64,000 nt of DNA from Tropicimonas sediminicola (GCF_900188335.1 NZ_FZOY01000001.1:62001-126000), one strand, 5' to 3'. Shown: positions 50,419 to 60,606, counted from the stretch's first letter. Made by a program: numbers and translations. Notes: generated by a model not told the origin, from the letters alone.

Positions 50419-51459
50419 TCAGTCGAAGGTGCCCGAGACGCGGCCGAGCAGCATGAAGGCGCGGGCGCTGCGGGTCTCGGCGAAGGCCGCGACCTCGGCG
50501 TCGGTGGCTTCCTTCTCGAAGCTTGCGAAGGTCGAGTCGAAGCGGCGCAGGAAATGGTGCGCGCTGTCGCGGAACACCGGGTCCTGCCGCATCCGTCCTG
50601 CGGTCAGCGCCAGGCTGGAACGGTCTCGCACGCCGCCAAGCGCCGCCACCGCGCGGCCGCGTTCGCCCTGCGCGAACTTGCGCCAGATCTCCGGGCGGGC
50701 CCGGTCGGGGGCGAGATCGTCCATGTAGATGCGGTCTTCGGCCAAGAGAGTCAGCACGTCCTGCGCAGAGCGCACCAGCGGCCCGGCCATCGGGTCCTTC
50801 AGCGCCATCCGCAGGGCCCGGAAGCCTTCCTTGTCGGATTCGGTCTCGGGGAAGTTCAGCGCCTTGATGAAATCCGCGGCGGTAAGGGGCGGGGCGTTCT
50901 CCTCCGGCACCGAGCCGAGCGCCAGCGAGGGCTGGTCCAGCTCCGGCTTGCCGGTTGGTTTCTTCGGCCCGCTCAGCGCCTCGCGCTCGCCGGAGCCGGC
51001 AAGGCTCGCGGCGGTCATGCGGGCGTTCACCGCGGTCAGATGCGCCAGCGCCGCCTCGGTCTTCTTCTGGACCCGGACGATCTCGTCGAGCTTCTGCTCC
51101 AGCGGCTGTCGGATGCCGTTGGGCTGGCGCTCGGCCTGGTCGACATAGGCATGGCGCATCGCGTCGATCGCCGCCTGCAGCCGGGCGCTTTCCTCGCGCA
51201 TGAGCCGTGCGCTCTTGGCCGCTGCGGCGCCGACAAGGATCAGCGCCACCGGCAGGAAGATCGCGAGCACCGTCATGATGATCCGGACCGGGTCCGCGCC
51301 CGGCGTTTCCGGCTGCGGCAGCACGAGGAAGAACACCCCGGCCCCGAACAGCCACAGGGCGCTCAGGCCAAGTGCGATCCAGTCGGCACTGTCGAGCCCC
51401 TCGCTGTTCGCGGCGGTCCCGGCCTTGTTGGAGCGTTTCGGAGGCAACCTCGAGTTCAT
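50419..51459 (-). CDS. Membrane protein with coiled coil, function unknown
   Basis: This 346-residue protein has two N-terminal membrane helices (about 27-47 and 57-80), a coiled-coil stretch (about 85-150, KSARLMREESARLQAAIDAM) and a Pro-rich linker. A C-terminal soluble helical domain (about 190-346) contains TAADFIKALNFPETESDKEGFRALRMAL. I do not recognise a characterised family. It lies 18 bases downstream of greA on the same strand and may be cotranscribed with it. Confidence 0.75.
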   Translation of the reverse strand: MNSRLPPKRSNKAGTAANSEGLDSADWIALGLSALWLFGAGVFFLVLPQPETPGADPVRIIMTVLAIFLPVALILVGAAAAKSARLMREESARLQAAIDAMRHAYVDQAERQPNGIRQPLEQKLDEIVRVQKKTEAALAHLTAVNARMTAASLAGSGEREALSGPKKPTGKPELDQPSLALGSVPEENAPPLTAADFIKALNFPETESDKEGFRALRMALKDPMAGPLVRSAQDVLTLLAEDRIYMDDLAPDRARPEIWRKFAQGERGRAVAALGGVRDRSSLALTAGRMRQDPVFRDSAHHFLRRFDSTFASFEKEATDAEVAAFAETRSARAFMLLGRVSGTFD

Positions 51460-51477
51460 CAGCAGGAACTATCCGAC

Positions 51478-51948
51478 TCAGACATACTTGATGCTGAGTA
51501 CCTCATAGCTCTTTTCGCCGCCCGGTGTGCGAACTTCGATGGAATCGCCCGCTTCCTTTCCGATCAGGGCACGCGCGATGGGCGACTTGATGTTCAGAAG
51601 GCCCTTTTCCAGGTCGGCTTCGGGCTCGCCCACGATCTGGTAGGTCTTCTCCTCGTCGGTGTCCTCGTCGACGATGGTCACCGTGGCCCCGAACTTGATC
51701 GGGCCGGAGAGCGTCGACGGGTCGATCACGTTGGCCAGCGAGATGATGCCCTCGAGTTCCTTGATCCGGCCCTCGATGAAGCTCTGTTTCTCGCGTGCCG
51801 AATGGTACTCGGCATTCTCCGAAAGATCGCCGTGCTCGCGGGCCTCGGCGATCGCGCGAATGATCGCGGGACGATCGACGCTCTTGAGTGTCTTCAGTTC
51901 GCTGTCCAGCGCGGCATAGCCCGCGCGGGTCATAGGTATCTTTTCCAT
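51478..51948 (-). CDS. greA: Transcription elongation factor GreA
   Basis: This 156-residue factor rescues backtracked RNA polymerase by stimulating transcript cleavage. The N-terminal antiparallel coiled coil carries the tip signature [15 protein letters not shown], with Asp and Glu at the catalytic tip. The C-terminal domain has [23 protein letters not shown] and [14 protein letters not shown]. All GreA hallmarks are intact. Confidence 0.96.
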   Translation of the reverse strand: MEKIPMTRAGYAALDSELKTLKSVDRPAIIRAIAEAREHGDLSENAEYHSAREKQSFIEGRIKELEGIISLANVIDPSTLSGPIKFGATVTIVDEDTDEEKTYQIVGEPEADLEKGLLNIKSPIARALIGKEAGDSIEVRTPGGEKSYEVLSIKYV

Positions 51949-52138
51949 TCTTTCCCTGCACGGCTTGGATTGTGGGGATTGGGCTAATGGCCCTTAACCC
52001 AAGCGGCCTGTCGAAAGTCAAGAGCGGATGCAGGTCGCAACGGGCTGCGCAGGACCCGCTTGACCCGTGGCGCGCCAGCGATTCTCTTGGTACGGGCAAG
52101 CCGATAACCTGTGCGAAAGAGCTCCCGAAGAGGCCGTG

Positions 52139-53254
52139 GTGACGAAGACCGACCATCCCTACAGATCTCAGCCACCCAAGGCGTTCTGGAAACGCACGGT
52201 CTCCGGCGTGCATCCGCTCGATGTGGAGGGCTGGTACAGCAAGAAATTCTCCATCGACAAGATGCGTGTCGCGACCGCTGGAAGCTGCTTCGCGCAGCAT
52301 ATCGGCCGGAACCTGCGGGCGCGGGGTTTCTCGGTGGTCGACACCGAACCCGCCCCCGAGGCGCTCTCGGCGGATCGGCACCTCGACTACGGCTACGGGA
52401 TGTATTCGGCGCGCTACGGCAACGTCTATACCTCGCGCCAGTTGCTGCAGTTGTTTCAGCGCGCCCTCGGACAATGGAAGCCTGCCGAGCCTGCCTGGGT
52501 AAAGGGCGACGGCGTCGTGGACCCGTTCCGCCCGACGATCGAGCCGGAACCGTTCGGCTCGGTCGCCGAAATGGAGGCGCTGCGAGCCAGCCACCTGGAA
52601 TGCGTGGCCGAGATCCTTCGGAAATCCGACCTCTTTATCTTCACGATGGGCCTCACGGAGACCTGGCTGTCGAAGGAGGACGGCGCGGCCTTCCCGCTGT
52701 GCCCGGGCACGGCCGGCGGCACCTTCTCCGAGGATCGCCACGTCTTTCACAACCTCAGCCCCGGGGAAATCCACAGGGACATGCAGGAGTTCATCAAGCT
52801 GGTGCGGTCAGTGAACCCGAAGATGCGGTTCATCCTGACGGTCAGCCCGGTGCCCCTGATGGCCACCGCCACCAACGACAATGTCGCCGTGGCCACCATG
52901 TACTCCAAATCCGCGCTCAGAGCGGCGGCGGGCAGGTTGGCGGGCGGCATGAAATTCGTGGATTACTTCCCGTCTTACGAGATCATCTCCTCGCCCTTCA
53001 TGCGGGGACAGTTCTTCAACCCCGACATGCGGGAGGTGTCCGCTCACGGCGTGAACCATGTCATGGACATCTTCTTTGCCGAGCACGCCCCGCTTTCGGC
53101 TCGCAACGCGGCGCGAACCGCCGGCGCAGGGACACCGGGCGAGCCGGAGGCGTCGGGCAAGGCCAGCGGGGAGCCGATGAGCGAGGAAGAGCGGTTGGAA
53201 CGCATCCTCTGCGACGAGGAACTGCTGGCGGAATTCGGCGAGGCGAAAAAGTGA
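52139..53254 (+). CDS. GSCFA-domain protein
   Basis: This 371-residue protein (GTG at 52139, GAAGAGG upstream; GTG 52136 is equivalent) contains the name-giving motif GSCFAQ at 48-53. Further GSCFA (PF08885) blocks are FTMGLTETWL and ILTVSPVPLMAT. The motif resembles a GDS-type nucleophile elbow, and the family is related to SGNH hydrolases. The C-terminal about 60 residues are low complexity (Ala/Gly/Glu). It overlaps the next gene, itself an SGNH hydrolase, by four bases (GTGA). The role is probably in surface polysaccharide or glycan acyl modification, by inference only. Confidence 0.8.
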   Translation: MTKTDHPYRSQPPKAFWKRTVSGVHPLDVEGWYSKKFSIDKMRVATAGSCFAQHIGRNLRARGFSVVDTEPAPEALSADRHLDYGYGMYSARYGNVYTSRQLLQLFQRALGQWKPAEPAWVKGDGVVDPFRPTIEPEPFGSVAEMEALRASHLECVAEILRKSDLFIFTMGLTETWLSKEDGAAFPLCPGTAGGTFSEDRHVFHNLSPGEIHRDMQEFIKLVRSVNPKMRFILTVSPVPLMATATNDNVAVATMYSKSALRAAAGRLAGGMKFVDYFPSYEIISSPFMRGQFFNPDMREVSAHGVNHVMDIFFAEHAPLSARNAARTAGAGTPGEPEASGKASGEPMSEEERLERILCDEELLAEFGEAKK

Positions 53255-53982
53255 AGGTCCTGATACTTGGCGACTCGCACACCCGGCGCCTGTCGGCAGG
53301 GCTTCGCAGCCTGCAGGACGAGTGGGCCGTGGATGACGGTCTGCACATCAAGGTGCAGGGCCTCGGCACGGGCCGCCTCCTGGCCACCCGCTTCTTCCGC
53401 CCCATGGACGGCTACGCCGAGGTCGTGGAGCCGGAGTTCCGCGAGTACATGGAGCGCATCCCGCCGGAAACCGGTGTCTACGACGCCATCGGCCTATCGA
53501 TGCTGTTCCACCCGTCTCGCATCATGCGCTCGATCCTGCGGGGCGGATATTGCGTCGGGGATTTCATTCCGGGACGGCAGGCGATTTCGGACGCCCTGTT
53601 CCGCGAACTGTCCCGCCAGGACCAGACGTACGTCCTGCAACTGTGCGACCTCCTGCTTTCGGCCGGCTACAGGGTCTTCGTGATCTCGGCCCCCGGGACC
53701 TTCGCGGACAACCCGCTGGTTTCGGAGCTGGGGGCCGCGCAGGCGATGCGGATCGAACGCCTGCATCGTTCCGAGGTTCTGGACCAGCTCGACCGGCGGG
53801 GTATCGAGGCGGTGGACCTCCCGGCAGATTGCCGCGACGCGGACGGCTTCATGAAACAGGAGTTTCGGGCGGAACGGGCCGATGACGCGCATCATGGCAA
53901 CGCCGCCTTCGGCAAGCTGATGATGCAGCATGTCCTGGAACTGCTGCGGTCACCGCCCCCCGGGGACCCCACGCGGGAGTGA
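53251..53982 (+). CDS. SGNH/GDSL-type hydrolase
   Basis: This 243-residue protein starts with GTG at 53251. Block I is LILGDSHTRRL with nucleophile Ser9. A candidate block V Asp-His pair lies at 211-215 (DDAHHGN), giving a plausible Ser-His-Asp triad. There is no signal peptide. Together with the preceding GSCFA protein it forms a translationally coupled acyl-hydrolase pair. The substrate is unknown. Confidence 0.78.
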   Translation: MKVLILGDSHTRRLSAGLRSLQDEWAVDDGLHIKVQGLGTGRLLATRFFRPMDGYAEVVEPEFREYMERIPPETGVYDAIGLSMLFHPSRIMRSILRGGYCVGDFIPGRQAISDALFRELSRQDQTYVLQLCDLLLSAGYRVFVISAPGTFADNPLVSELGAAQAMRIERLHRSEVLDQLDRRGIEAVDLPADCRDADGFMKQEFRAERADDAHHGNAAFGKLMMQHVLELLRSPPPGDPTRE

Positions 53983-54069
53983 GGCGCGGACGGATCGCAC
54001 GGGCGCGGGCGCAGGGATGTGACGCAGCGGTCCTTCGCTGCCCTGCGGCAATGTGATGCCGCGTTTCAA

Positions 54070-54099
54070 TTGACGGCGAAGTTTCCTGTCCGCTACGCA
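54070..54099 (+). promoter_or_regulatory. Candidate sigma70 promoter of the ETF-QO gene
   Basis: TTGACG (54070-54075), an 18-base spacer and TACGCA (54094-54099) lie 50 bases upstream of the ETF-QO start in a 166-base gap without genes. The -10 is a poor match, so confidence is low. Confidence 0.35.
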
Positions 54100-54148
54100 T
54101 GGCGGACACCAGATTTCAAGCGAACCAGAGCCAGAAGCGGGAAGAGAC

Positions 54149-55801
54149 ATGAGCGAAATCGAACGCGAAGCGATGGACTACGATGTCGTTATCGTGGGCG
54201 CGGGGCCCTCGGGATTGTCTGCCGCGATTCGTCTGAAGCAGCTGGATCCGGAGCTGAACGTCGTGGTGCTGGAGAAGGGCTCGGAGGTCGGGGCGCATAT
54301 CGTCTCCGGCGCCGTTATGGACCCGGCCGGGCTGGAGGCGCTCATTCCCGACTGGAAGGAACGCGGCGCGCCGCTTCGGACCAAGGTGAAACGCGACGAA
54401 TTCTACGTGTTGGGCGAGGGCGGAGGAATCCGGCTGCCCAACATGATGATGCCGCCGCTGATGGACAACCATCACTGCTACATCGTCAGCCTTGCCAATG
54501 TCTGCCGCTGGATGGCCGAGCAGGCGGAGGAGCTGGGCGTCGAGATCTTCCCCGGCATGGCCTGCTCCGAGCTGGTCTATGGCGAGAACGGCGAGGTCCG
54601 GGGCGTCGTCGCCGGCGAGTTCGGCAAGAACGCCGACGGAACCCCGGGGCCGGGCTACGAGCCGGGCATGGTGCTCAACGGCAAATACGTGTTCATCTCC
54701 GAGGGCGTGCGTGGCTCGCTGGCCAAGGAGATCATCGCGAAATACGCGCTCGATGCGGATTGCGACGTGCCGAAGTTCGGCCTCGGCATGAAGGAGATCT
54801 GGGAGATCGACCCTGCCAAGCACCGCGAGGGAACCGTCACCCACACGATGGGCTGGCCGCTTGGCTCCAACGCCGGTGGCGGGTCGTTCATCTACCACAT
54901 GGAAAAAAACCAGGTCTGCGTCGGCTTCGTCGTGCACCTGAACTACGCCAACCCGTATCTCTTCCCCTACATGGAATTCCAGCGGTTCAAACACCACCCG
55001 ATGGTGGCCGACCTGCTGAAAGGCGGAAAGCGCGTGGCCTATGGTGCGCGGGCGATCTCCGAGGGCGGCTTCCAGTCGATCCCGAAAAGCGCCTTCCCCG
55101 GCGGCGTTCTGCTGGGCTGTTCCGCCGGTCTGATCAACGTGCCGCGGATCAAGGGCATCCATAATGCCATGCATTCGGGCAAGGCGGCGGCCGAAGCGGC
55201 CTTCGCGGCGATCGGCGCGGGCCGCGGGGGCGATGAGCTGGCCGATTATGACGACGCGCTACGGACCGGCCCGGTGGGGCAGGACCTGAAGCCGGTGCGC
55301 AACGTGAAGCCGCTCTGGTCGAAATTCGGTCTCGTCGGTGGCCTGACGCTTGGCGGGCTCGACATGTGGCTCGGCTCCAAGACCGGCTGGAACCCGTTCG
55401 GCACCATGTCGCACGGCAAGACCGACGCGGCCGCCACCCGCGACGCCCGGGAATTCCGGCCGATCGACTATCCCAAGCCCGACGGCGTACTCTCCTTCGA
55501 TCGACTGACGAACGTCTCCTTCGCGATGACCAACCACGAGGAAAGCCAGCCCTGCCACCTGAAGCTCGCCGATCCCGACGTGCCGGTGAAGGTGGACCTC
55601 GGAAAGTACGCAGGCCCTTCGGCCCGCTATTGCCCGGCCGGCGTCTACGAGTTCGTCGAGGAAGAGGGCAAGCAGCCGCGCTTCGTCATCAATTTCCAGA
55701 ACTGCGTGCACTGCAAGACCTGCGACATCAAGGACCCGGCCCAGAACATCACCTGGACGGTCCCGCAGGGCGGCGACGGGCCGAATTATCCCAACATGTG
55801 A
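54149..55801 (+). CDS. Electron transfer flavoprotein-ubiquinone oxidoreductase
   Basis: This 550-residue membrane-associated FAD/4Fe-4S enzyme passes electrons from reduced ETF (fed by acyl-CoA dehydrogenases) to ubiquinone. The FAD-binding YDVVIVGAGPSGLSAAIRL lies near residue 10, and HIVSGAVMDPAGLEAL and GCSAGLINVPRIKGIHNAMHSG are family blocks. The C-terminal cluster ligands include CPAGVYEF and NCVHCKTCDIKDP. It complements the acyl-CoA dehydrogenase at 44459. Confidence 0.97.
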   Translation: MSEIEREAMDYDVVIVGAGPSGLSAAIRLKQLDPELNVVVLEKGSEVGAHIVSGAVMDPAGLEALIPDWKERGAPLRTKVKRDEFYVLGEGGGIRLPNMMMPPLMDNHHCYIVSLANVCRWMAEQAEELGVEIFPGMACSELVYGENGEVRGVVAGEFGKNADGTPGPGYEPGMVLNGKYVFISEGVRGSLAKEIIAKYALDADCDVPKFGLGMKEIWEIDPAKHREGTVTHTMGWPLGSNAGGGSFIYHMEKNQVCVGFVVHLNYANPYLFPYMEFQRFKHHPMVADLLKGGKRVAYGARAISEGGFQSIPKSAFPGGVLLGCSAGLINVPRIKGIHNAMHSGKAAAEAAFAAIGAGRGGDELADYDDALRTGPVGQDLKPVRNVKPLWSKFGLVGGLTLGGLDMWLGSKTGWNPFGTMSHGKTDAAATRDAREFRPIDYPKPDGVLSFDRLTNVSFAMTNHEESQPCHLKLADPDVPVKVDLGKYAGPSARYCPAGVYEFVEEEGKQPRFVINFQNCVHCKTCDIKDPAQNITWTVPQGGDGPNYPNM

Positions 55802-55809
55802 GCCTCGCG

Positions 55810-55900
55810 TCGGCGCCTTTCCGGGCGCCGAGCGCGAAATGCCGCTCACGATGCCGTCAGGCAAGGGGAATGCGGGGGTAGGAGGCGCTGCCCCCGTATT
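55810..55900 (+). terminator. Tandem hairpins after the ETF-QO gene
   Basis: The first hairpin, TCGGCGCC/GGCGCCGA (55810-55817 with 55824-55831), follows the stop codon. The second, CGGGGGTA/TGCCCCCG (55873-55880 with 55889-55896), is followed by TATTGTTT and resembles a rho-independent terminator. Confidence 0.65.
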
Positions 55901-55939
55901 GTTTCATCCCACGGGCGCGGGTAGGCTTCGTCTTACCCA

Positions 55940-57673
55940 ATGAACATGAGGCCGCTCTTGCCCCTGCTCCGTCCCCTTTGCCTGTCGCTCGCTCTTGGTC
56001 TGACCGCTTCGCTGCCGCAGACCGCCGGTGCGGAAACCCTCGGAAGCGGGTTTGCCGGATCCTATCTCGCCGCGCGGCACGCGAGCTACAACAGCGACTA
56101 CACCGCGGCCGCGGACTACTACACCCGCGCCCTTGCCAGGGACCGGAACAACCCCGCGCTGCAGGAGAACGCGCTGCTGGCCTTTACCGGCCTCGGCCGG
56201 ATCGACGCGGCCGTGACCATCGCGCGGCAGATGCGGGAACTCGGTCTCGACAGCCAGATGGCCAGCATGGTGCTGATGGCCGAGCTGCTGGGCGATGCGC
56301 GCTACCGGGACGTGATCGACGGCGTCTCGGACGAACTCTCCGTGGGCCCGCTCGTGGACGGGCTGGTGAAGGCCTGGAGCCTGATGGGAGAGGGCGAGGC
56401 GGAGGCCGCGATGGCCGAATTCGACGCCGCCGCCGAGACCACCGGGCTCGATGCCTTCGCGCTCTATCACAAGGCGCTGGCGCTTGCCCTGGCCGGGGAT
56501 TTCGAGAAGGCGGAAGTGATCTTTTCCGGCGCCGCCGGCGCGCCGCTTCGGCTCACCCGCCGCGGCGCCTTCGCCCATGCGCAGGTGCTGAGCCAGCTTG
56601 ACCGCAACAGCGCAGCCCTCGAGCTGATCGAGGTGGGCTTTGGCAGCGATCTGGATCCGGGCCTCGAGAAGCTGGTCGAACAGCTGGAGGCGGGCGAGAC
56701 CGTGCCTTTCACCCAGGTCCGCAGCGTGCGCGACGGGCTGGCCGAGGTGTTCTACACCGTTGCCGGCGCGCTGGAGGGCGAGGCGGCCGACAGCTACACG
56801 CTTCTCTACACCCGGATCGCAGAGTACCTGCGCCCCGATCACGTCGATGCCATCCTGCTGAGCGCCAACCTGCTGGAATCCCAGGGTCAGTACGAGCTTG
56901 CGACCAAGGCGTACAACCGGGTTTCGAGCGACGATGCCGGCTTCCACGTGGCGGAGATCGGCCGCGCCGACGCGCTGCGCCGCTCCGGGCGCGCCGACGA
57001 GGCGATCGAGGTACTGCAGCAGCTCGCGGAGGCCCGCGGCAACCTGCCGATCGTGCATGTCACCCTCGGCGATGCGCTGCGCGGCGAGGAACGGTACGAC
57101 GAGGCGAGCAAGGCCTACGATGCGGCGATCGCGCTGTTTGAGGGGGACGAAGCCGGTCAGTGGATCGTCTATTACGCCCGCGGCATCACCCACGAGCGGG
57201 AGAAACGCTGGGAGCTGGCCGAAGCGGATTTCCGCAAGGCGCTGGAACTCAACCCCGGCCAGCCTCAGGTGCTGAACTATCTCGGCTATTCCTTCGTGGA
57301 GATGCAGACCAACCTCGACGAGGCGCTGGAGATGATCGAGGAAGCCGTCGCGGCTGAGCCGGGCAGCGGCTACATCATCGATTCTCTCGGTTGGGTGCTC
57401 TACCGGTTCGGCCAATACGAAGAAGCGGTGATCCATCTCGAACGCGCCGCCGAGCTGATGGCGGTGGACCCGATCGTCAACGACCACCTCGGCGATGCCT
57501 ATTGGGCCGTCGGCCGCCGTATCGAGGCCCGGTTCCAGTGGCACCGGGCGCTGTCCTTCGAGCCGGAGCCGGAGGAGGCCGAGCGCATCCGCCGCAAGCT
57601 CGAGGTGGGGCTGGACGCTGTCCTGGCGGAGGAAGGCGCAGAGCCGCTGTCCGTCGCAAATGAAGACGGTTGA
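55940..57673 (+). CDS. Exported tetratricopeptide-repeat protein
   Basis: This 577-residue protein has a signal peptide ([21 protein letters not shown]) and helical repeats for most of its length. Clear TPR units include [63 protein letters not shown] and the terminal [20 protein letters not shown]. It is probably a periplasmic or outer-membrane-associated scaffold; no catalytic domain is seen. Its last 14 bases overlap the start of ispE. Confidence 0.88.
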   Translation: MNMRPLLPLLRPLCLSLALGLTASLPQTAGAETLGSGFAGSYLAARHASYNSDYTAAADYYTRALARDRNNPALQENALLAFTGLGRIDAAVTIARQMRELGLDSQMASMVLMAELLGDARYRDVIDGVSDELSVGPLVDGLVKAWSLMGEGEAEAAMAEFDAAAETTGLDAFALYHKALALALAGDFEKAEVIFSGAAGAPLRLTRRGAFAHAQVLSQLDRNSAALELIEVGFGSDLDPGLEKLVEQLEAGETVPFTQVRSVRDGLAEVFYTVAGALEGEAADSYTLLYTRIAEYLRPDHVDAILLSANLLESQGQYELATKAYNRVSSDDAGFHVAEIGRADALRRSGRADEAIEVLQQLAEARGNLPIVHVTLGDALRGEERYDEASKAYDAAIALFEGDEAGQWIVYYARGITHEREKRWELAEADFRKALELNPGQPQVLNYLGYSFVEMQTNLDEALEMIEEAVAAEPGSGYIIDSLGWVLYRFGQYEEAVIHLERAAELMAVDPIVNDHLGDAYWAVGRRIEARFQWHRALSFEPEPEEAERIRRKLEVGLDAVLAEEGAEPLSVANEDG

Positions 57674-58496
57674 GGAAGCCGCCCGCGCCAAGGTCAACCT
57701 CGCCCTTCACGTCACCGGCCGCCGCGCGGACGGCTATCACACGCTCGACAGCCTCGTTGTCTTCGCCGATCATGGCGATCGCGTCACAGTCCGGCCCGCA
57801 AAGGCGCTGACCTTCAACGTCACCGGCCCCCGCGCCGAGGGCGTTCCGACGGACAGCTCGAACCTCGTGCTGCGCGCCGCGGCGCTTTTCGACGACCTGG
57901 CCGCCGAAATCACCCTGGACAAGCACCTGCCCGCCGCGTCCGGAATCGGGGGCGGCTCGGCCGACGCGGCAGCGACGCTGCGGGCGTTGCAGCGCCTGAC
58001 CGGCCAGCCCCTGCCGACACCGGAGGCGATCCTCGGCCTTGGCGCCGATGTGCCGGTCTGCCTCGAAGGCCGCCCGGTTCGCATGGAAGGCATCGGTGAA
58101 AGCCTCTCGCCGGTCCCTGAGCTGCCGCCGCTGCCCGCGGTTCTGGTCAACCCCGGCGTCGGCGTCGCCACCCCGGCGGTCTTCGCCGCCCTCGAGCGCC
58201 GCGAGAACCCGGCCATGGAGGCCATCCCGTCCGGCCTCCGAACGCCCGGCGACCTCGCCGGATGGCTGCGGACGCAACGCAATGATCTCGAACCACCCGC
58301 GATGGCCCTTCAGCCCCGGATCGCGACTGTCCTGTCAGCGCTCCGTCAACTCGATGGATGCCTGATCGCCCGGATGTCCGGCTCGGGCGCCACCTGTTTC
58401 GCGATCTTCCCCGATGCCGCCGCCGCCCGCGCCGCCGCGACGCAGCTTCGCGCCCGTCATCCGAATTGGTGGACGGCCGATTGCACACTCGCCTGA
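57660..58496 (+). CDS. ispE: 4-diphosphocytidyl-2-C-methyl-D-erythritol kinase
   Basis: This 278-residue GHMP kinase of the MEP isoprenoid pathway phosphorylates CDP-methylerythritol. The N-terminal [24 protein letters not shown], the ATP loop [16 protein letters not shown] and the C-terminal [12 protein letters not shown] are intact. The ATG lies 14 bases inside the TPR gene, so translation is coupled. It faces ispB, which uses the pathway's end products, tail to tail. Confidence 0.95.
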   Translation: MKTVEEAARAKVNLALHVTGRRADGYHTLDSLVVFADHGDRVTVRPAKALTFNVTGPRAEGVPTDSSNLVLRAAALFDDLAAEITLDKHLPAASGIGGGSADAAATLRALQRLTGQPLPTPEAILGLGADVPVCLEGRPVRMEGIGESLSPVPELPPLPAVLVNPGVGVATPAVFAALERRENPAMEAIPSGLRTPGDLAGWLRTQRNDLEPPAMALQPRIATVLSALRQLDGCLIARMSGSGATCFAIFPDAAAARAAATQLRARHPNWWTADCTLA

Positions 58497-58504
58497 TCGG
58501 TTTC

Positions 58505-58560
58505 ATCTTCTTGGTGAAAATACCCCCCGCCGGAGGCGCGGCCCGCAGGGCCGGAGGCGC
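58505..58560. repeat. Rhodobacteraceae-type intergenic repeat, copy 2, plus GC-rich palindrome
   Basis: TCTTCTTGGTGAAAATACCC continues into CCCGCCGGAGGC (to about 58537) and then GC-rich repeats of GCCGGAGGCGC. The element shares its AT-rich half with the inverted copy at 43352 and its GCCGGAGGC half with the copy at 31861. It lies between the converging ispE and ispB genes, where it may double as a bidirectional terminator. Confidence 0.6.
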
Positions 58561-59562
58561 TCAGCGGACCCGAGCGACGACGTAATCGGCCAGGTCCAAC
58601 AGCATCTCGCGCAGATCGCTCTCGGGGAACAGCGCCAGCGCCTGCTTGGCCTCTTCCGCCCAGCGAAGCGCCTCCTGCCGGGTTTCCTCCAGCGTCTCGT
58701 GGCGGGCGAGCAGCGCCAGCGCCTGTTCCAGGTCGCCGTCTTCCTGGCGGCCCTTCTCGATCACCCGCACCCAGAAGGCGCGTTCCTCGGCATCGGCCTT
58801 CGCCACCGCCTTGATGACCGGCATCGTCAGCTTGCGCTCGCGGAAATCGTCGCCCACGTTCTTGCCGGTCGTGGAGCTGTCGCCGTCGTAATCCAGCAGG
58901 TCGTCGACGATCTGGAAGCTGATCCCGAGCGCGTCGCCATAGGCCCGCAGCGCCGCGATCTTCTCCTCTTCGACGCCGGCAGTCACCCCGCCGACCTCGC
59001 AGGCCGCGGCAAAGAGCGCCGCGGTCTTGCCACGGATCACCTGCAGGTAGACGTTTTCGTCGGTCGCCAGGTTCTGCGCGGCGGTCAGCTGCAGCACCTC
59101 GCCCTCGGCGATGGTGGCGGAGGCGTCGGCGAGGATGTCCATCACCCGCAGGCTGTCGGTCTCGACCATCAACTGGAAGGACCGGGCGAACAGGTAGTCG
59201 CCGACCAGCACCGAGGACTTGTTGTCCCAAAGCAGGTTCGCTGTTGGCCGGCCGCGCCGCTGGGCGCTTTCGTCGACCACGTCGTCATGCAGCAGCGTGG
59301 CGGTGTGGATGAACTCCACGGTGGCCGCCAGCTTCACATGGTTCTCGCCGGAATACCCGCACATCCGCGCTGCCGCGAGCGTCAGCATCGGGCGCAGCCG
59401 CTTGCCGCCGGCCTCGACCAGGTGCGCCGTGACTTCCGGAATGCGTGGGGCGTGCTCGGAGGCCATCCGGGCCCGGATCAGCGCGTTCACGCGCTCCATG
59501 TCGTCGGCCAGCACCCGGGCAAGCCGGTCGTGCGGTTTCTGGGAGGCGTCGTCCAGGCTCAT
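58561..59562 (-). CDS. ispB: Polyprenyl (octa/decaprenyl) diphosphate synthase
   Basis: This 333-residue trans-prenyltransferase makes the isoprenoid side chain for ubiquinone. The first Asp-rich motif LHDDVVDESAQRRG and the second QIVDDLLDYDGD are intact, as is GGKRLRP near the N-terminus. Chain length (likely C50 in this group) cannot be read off directly. ATG 59562 is preceded in frame by a GTG at 59565. UbiA in the same window uses its product. Confidence 0.93.
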   Translation of the reverse strand: MSLDDASQKPHDRLARVLADDMERVNALIRARMASEHAPRIPEVTAHLVEAGGKRLRPMLTLAAARMCGYSGENHVKLAATVEFIHTATLLHDDVVDESAQRRGRPTANLLWDNKSSVLVGDYLFARSFQLMVETDSLRVMDILADASATIAEGEVLQLTAAQNLATDENVYLQVIRGKTAALFAAACEVGGVTAGVEEEKIAALRAYGDALGISFQIVDDLLDYDGDSSTTGKNVGDDFRERKLTMPVIKAVAKADAEERAFWVRVIEKGRQEDGDLEQALALLARHETLEETRQEALRWAEEAKQALALFPESDLREMLLDLADYVVARVR

Positions 59563-59618
59563 CACGGTCTCGTCACCCCGTCTCGACAGCCGGAGGGGGC
59601 TTTGCTTAAGTCCATTTC

Positions 59619-59840
59619 ATGAAAGAGGTTTTACGCACCACCGACCCGACTGTCATCGCGCTGGCGAAATCCCTCCTCGATGGGGAGGATATAGACTGGT
59701 TCGAAATGGACGTCCATATGAGCGTCCTTGAAGGGTCCATCGGGATTCTGCCCCGCAGGCTGATGGTTCTGGACAGCGATCTCTTCATGGCGCGGGCGGT
59801 GCTTCGGGACAACGAATTGCCCGTCACCGAGGATCGCTGA
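59619..59840 (+). CDS. DUF2007 small protein
   Basis: This 73-residue soluble protein begins MKEVLRTTDPTVIALAKSLL and matches the DUF2007 'putative signal transducing protein' family, which is built like a minimal PII/ACT-type sandwich. It is followed after one base by the methyltransferase gene. Function unknown. Confidence 0.85.
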   Translation: MKEVLRTTDPTVIALAKSLLDGEDIDWFEMDVHMSVLEGSIGILPRRLMVLDSDLFMARAVLRDNELPVTEDR

Positions 59841-59841
59841 G

Positions 59842-60606
59842 GTGGACGAGGCGCTGACCTGCGACGCCTATCTCGGCGGTCGGCTCTCCATTTCTCAACC
59901 GAAAAAGGGCTATCGGGCCGGGATCGACCCGGTATTGCTGGCCGCTGCCTGCCCGGCAAGGGCGGGCGAGACTGTGCTGGAGCTGGGGTGCGGCGTCGGA
60001 ACGGCCTCGCTCTGCCTTGCCGTGCGGGTGCCCGGCCTGCAGCTCACCGGCGTCGAGCGGCAGCCGGACATCGCCGAGATCGCCCGCCTGAACGCCCGTG
60101 CGGCCTCCGCCTCTCTCGACATCGTGACCGCGGACCTGGCCGACCTGCCAGCCTCGCTACGGCAACGCGGGTTCGACCACGTCATCGCCAACCCGCCTTA
60201 TTTCCTGCGCAGCGACTCCCATGCTTCGGGCCATGCCGCGCGGGAGGCGGCGATGGGGGAGGAAACCCCGCTGGAGACCTGGCTGGACGTCGCTGCGCGC
60301 CGACTGGTGCCGGGCGGATCGCTCACCATGATCCACCGCGCCGAACGCCTGGGCGATCTTCTGTCGGGATTGCGAGGGCTCGGCTCCGTCCAGATCCAGC
60401 CGCTTTCACCGAGGCGCGGCCGGGACGCGCGCCTGCTGTTGATGCGCGCGCGGAAGGGCGGGCGGACGCCGCTGAGGCTTCATGCGCCGCTGGTCGTTCA
60501 CGAAGGGGCCGAGCATCAGCGGGATGGAGAGGATTACACTCCGGCGCTCACCGCAGTTCTGCGTGATGGCGCTGCCCTTCCAGGGTTCGGAGAGACTGCC
60601 ATATAG
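59842..60606 (+). CDS. tRNA1(Val) adenine-N6 methyltransferase-like (TrmN6/YfiC)
   Basis: This 254-residue class-I SAM methyltransferase starts with GTG. The SAM loop is VLELGCGVGTASLCLA (about 46-61) and the amino-methyltransferase catalytic motif is NPPY (about 116-119). The N-terminal LGGRLSISQPKKGYRAGIDPVLLAA is typical of the TrmN6 group that methylates A37 of tRNA-Val. It is probably cotranscribed with the DUF2007 gene. Confidence 0.9.
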   Translation: MDEALTCDAYLGGRLSISQPKKGYRAGIDPVLLAAACPARAGETVLELGCGVGTASLCLAVRVPGLQLTGVERQPDIAEIARLNARAASASLDIVTADLADLPASLRQRGFDHVIANPPYFLRSDSHASGHAAREAAMGEETPLETWLDVAARRLVPGGSLTMIHRAERLGDLLSGLRGLGSVQIQPLSPRRGRDARLLLMRARKGGRTPLRLHAPLVVHEGAEHQRDGEDYTPALTAVLRDGAALPGFGETAI

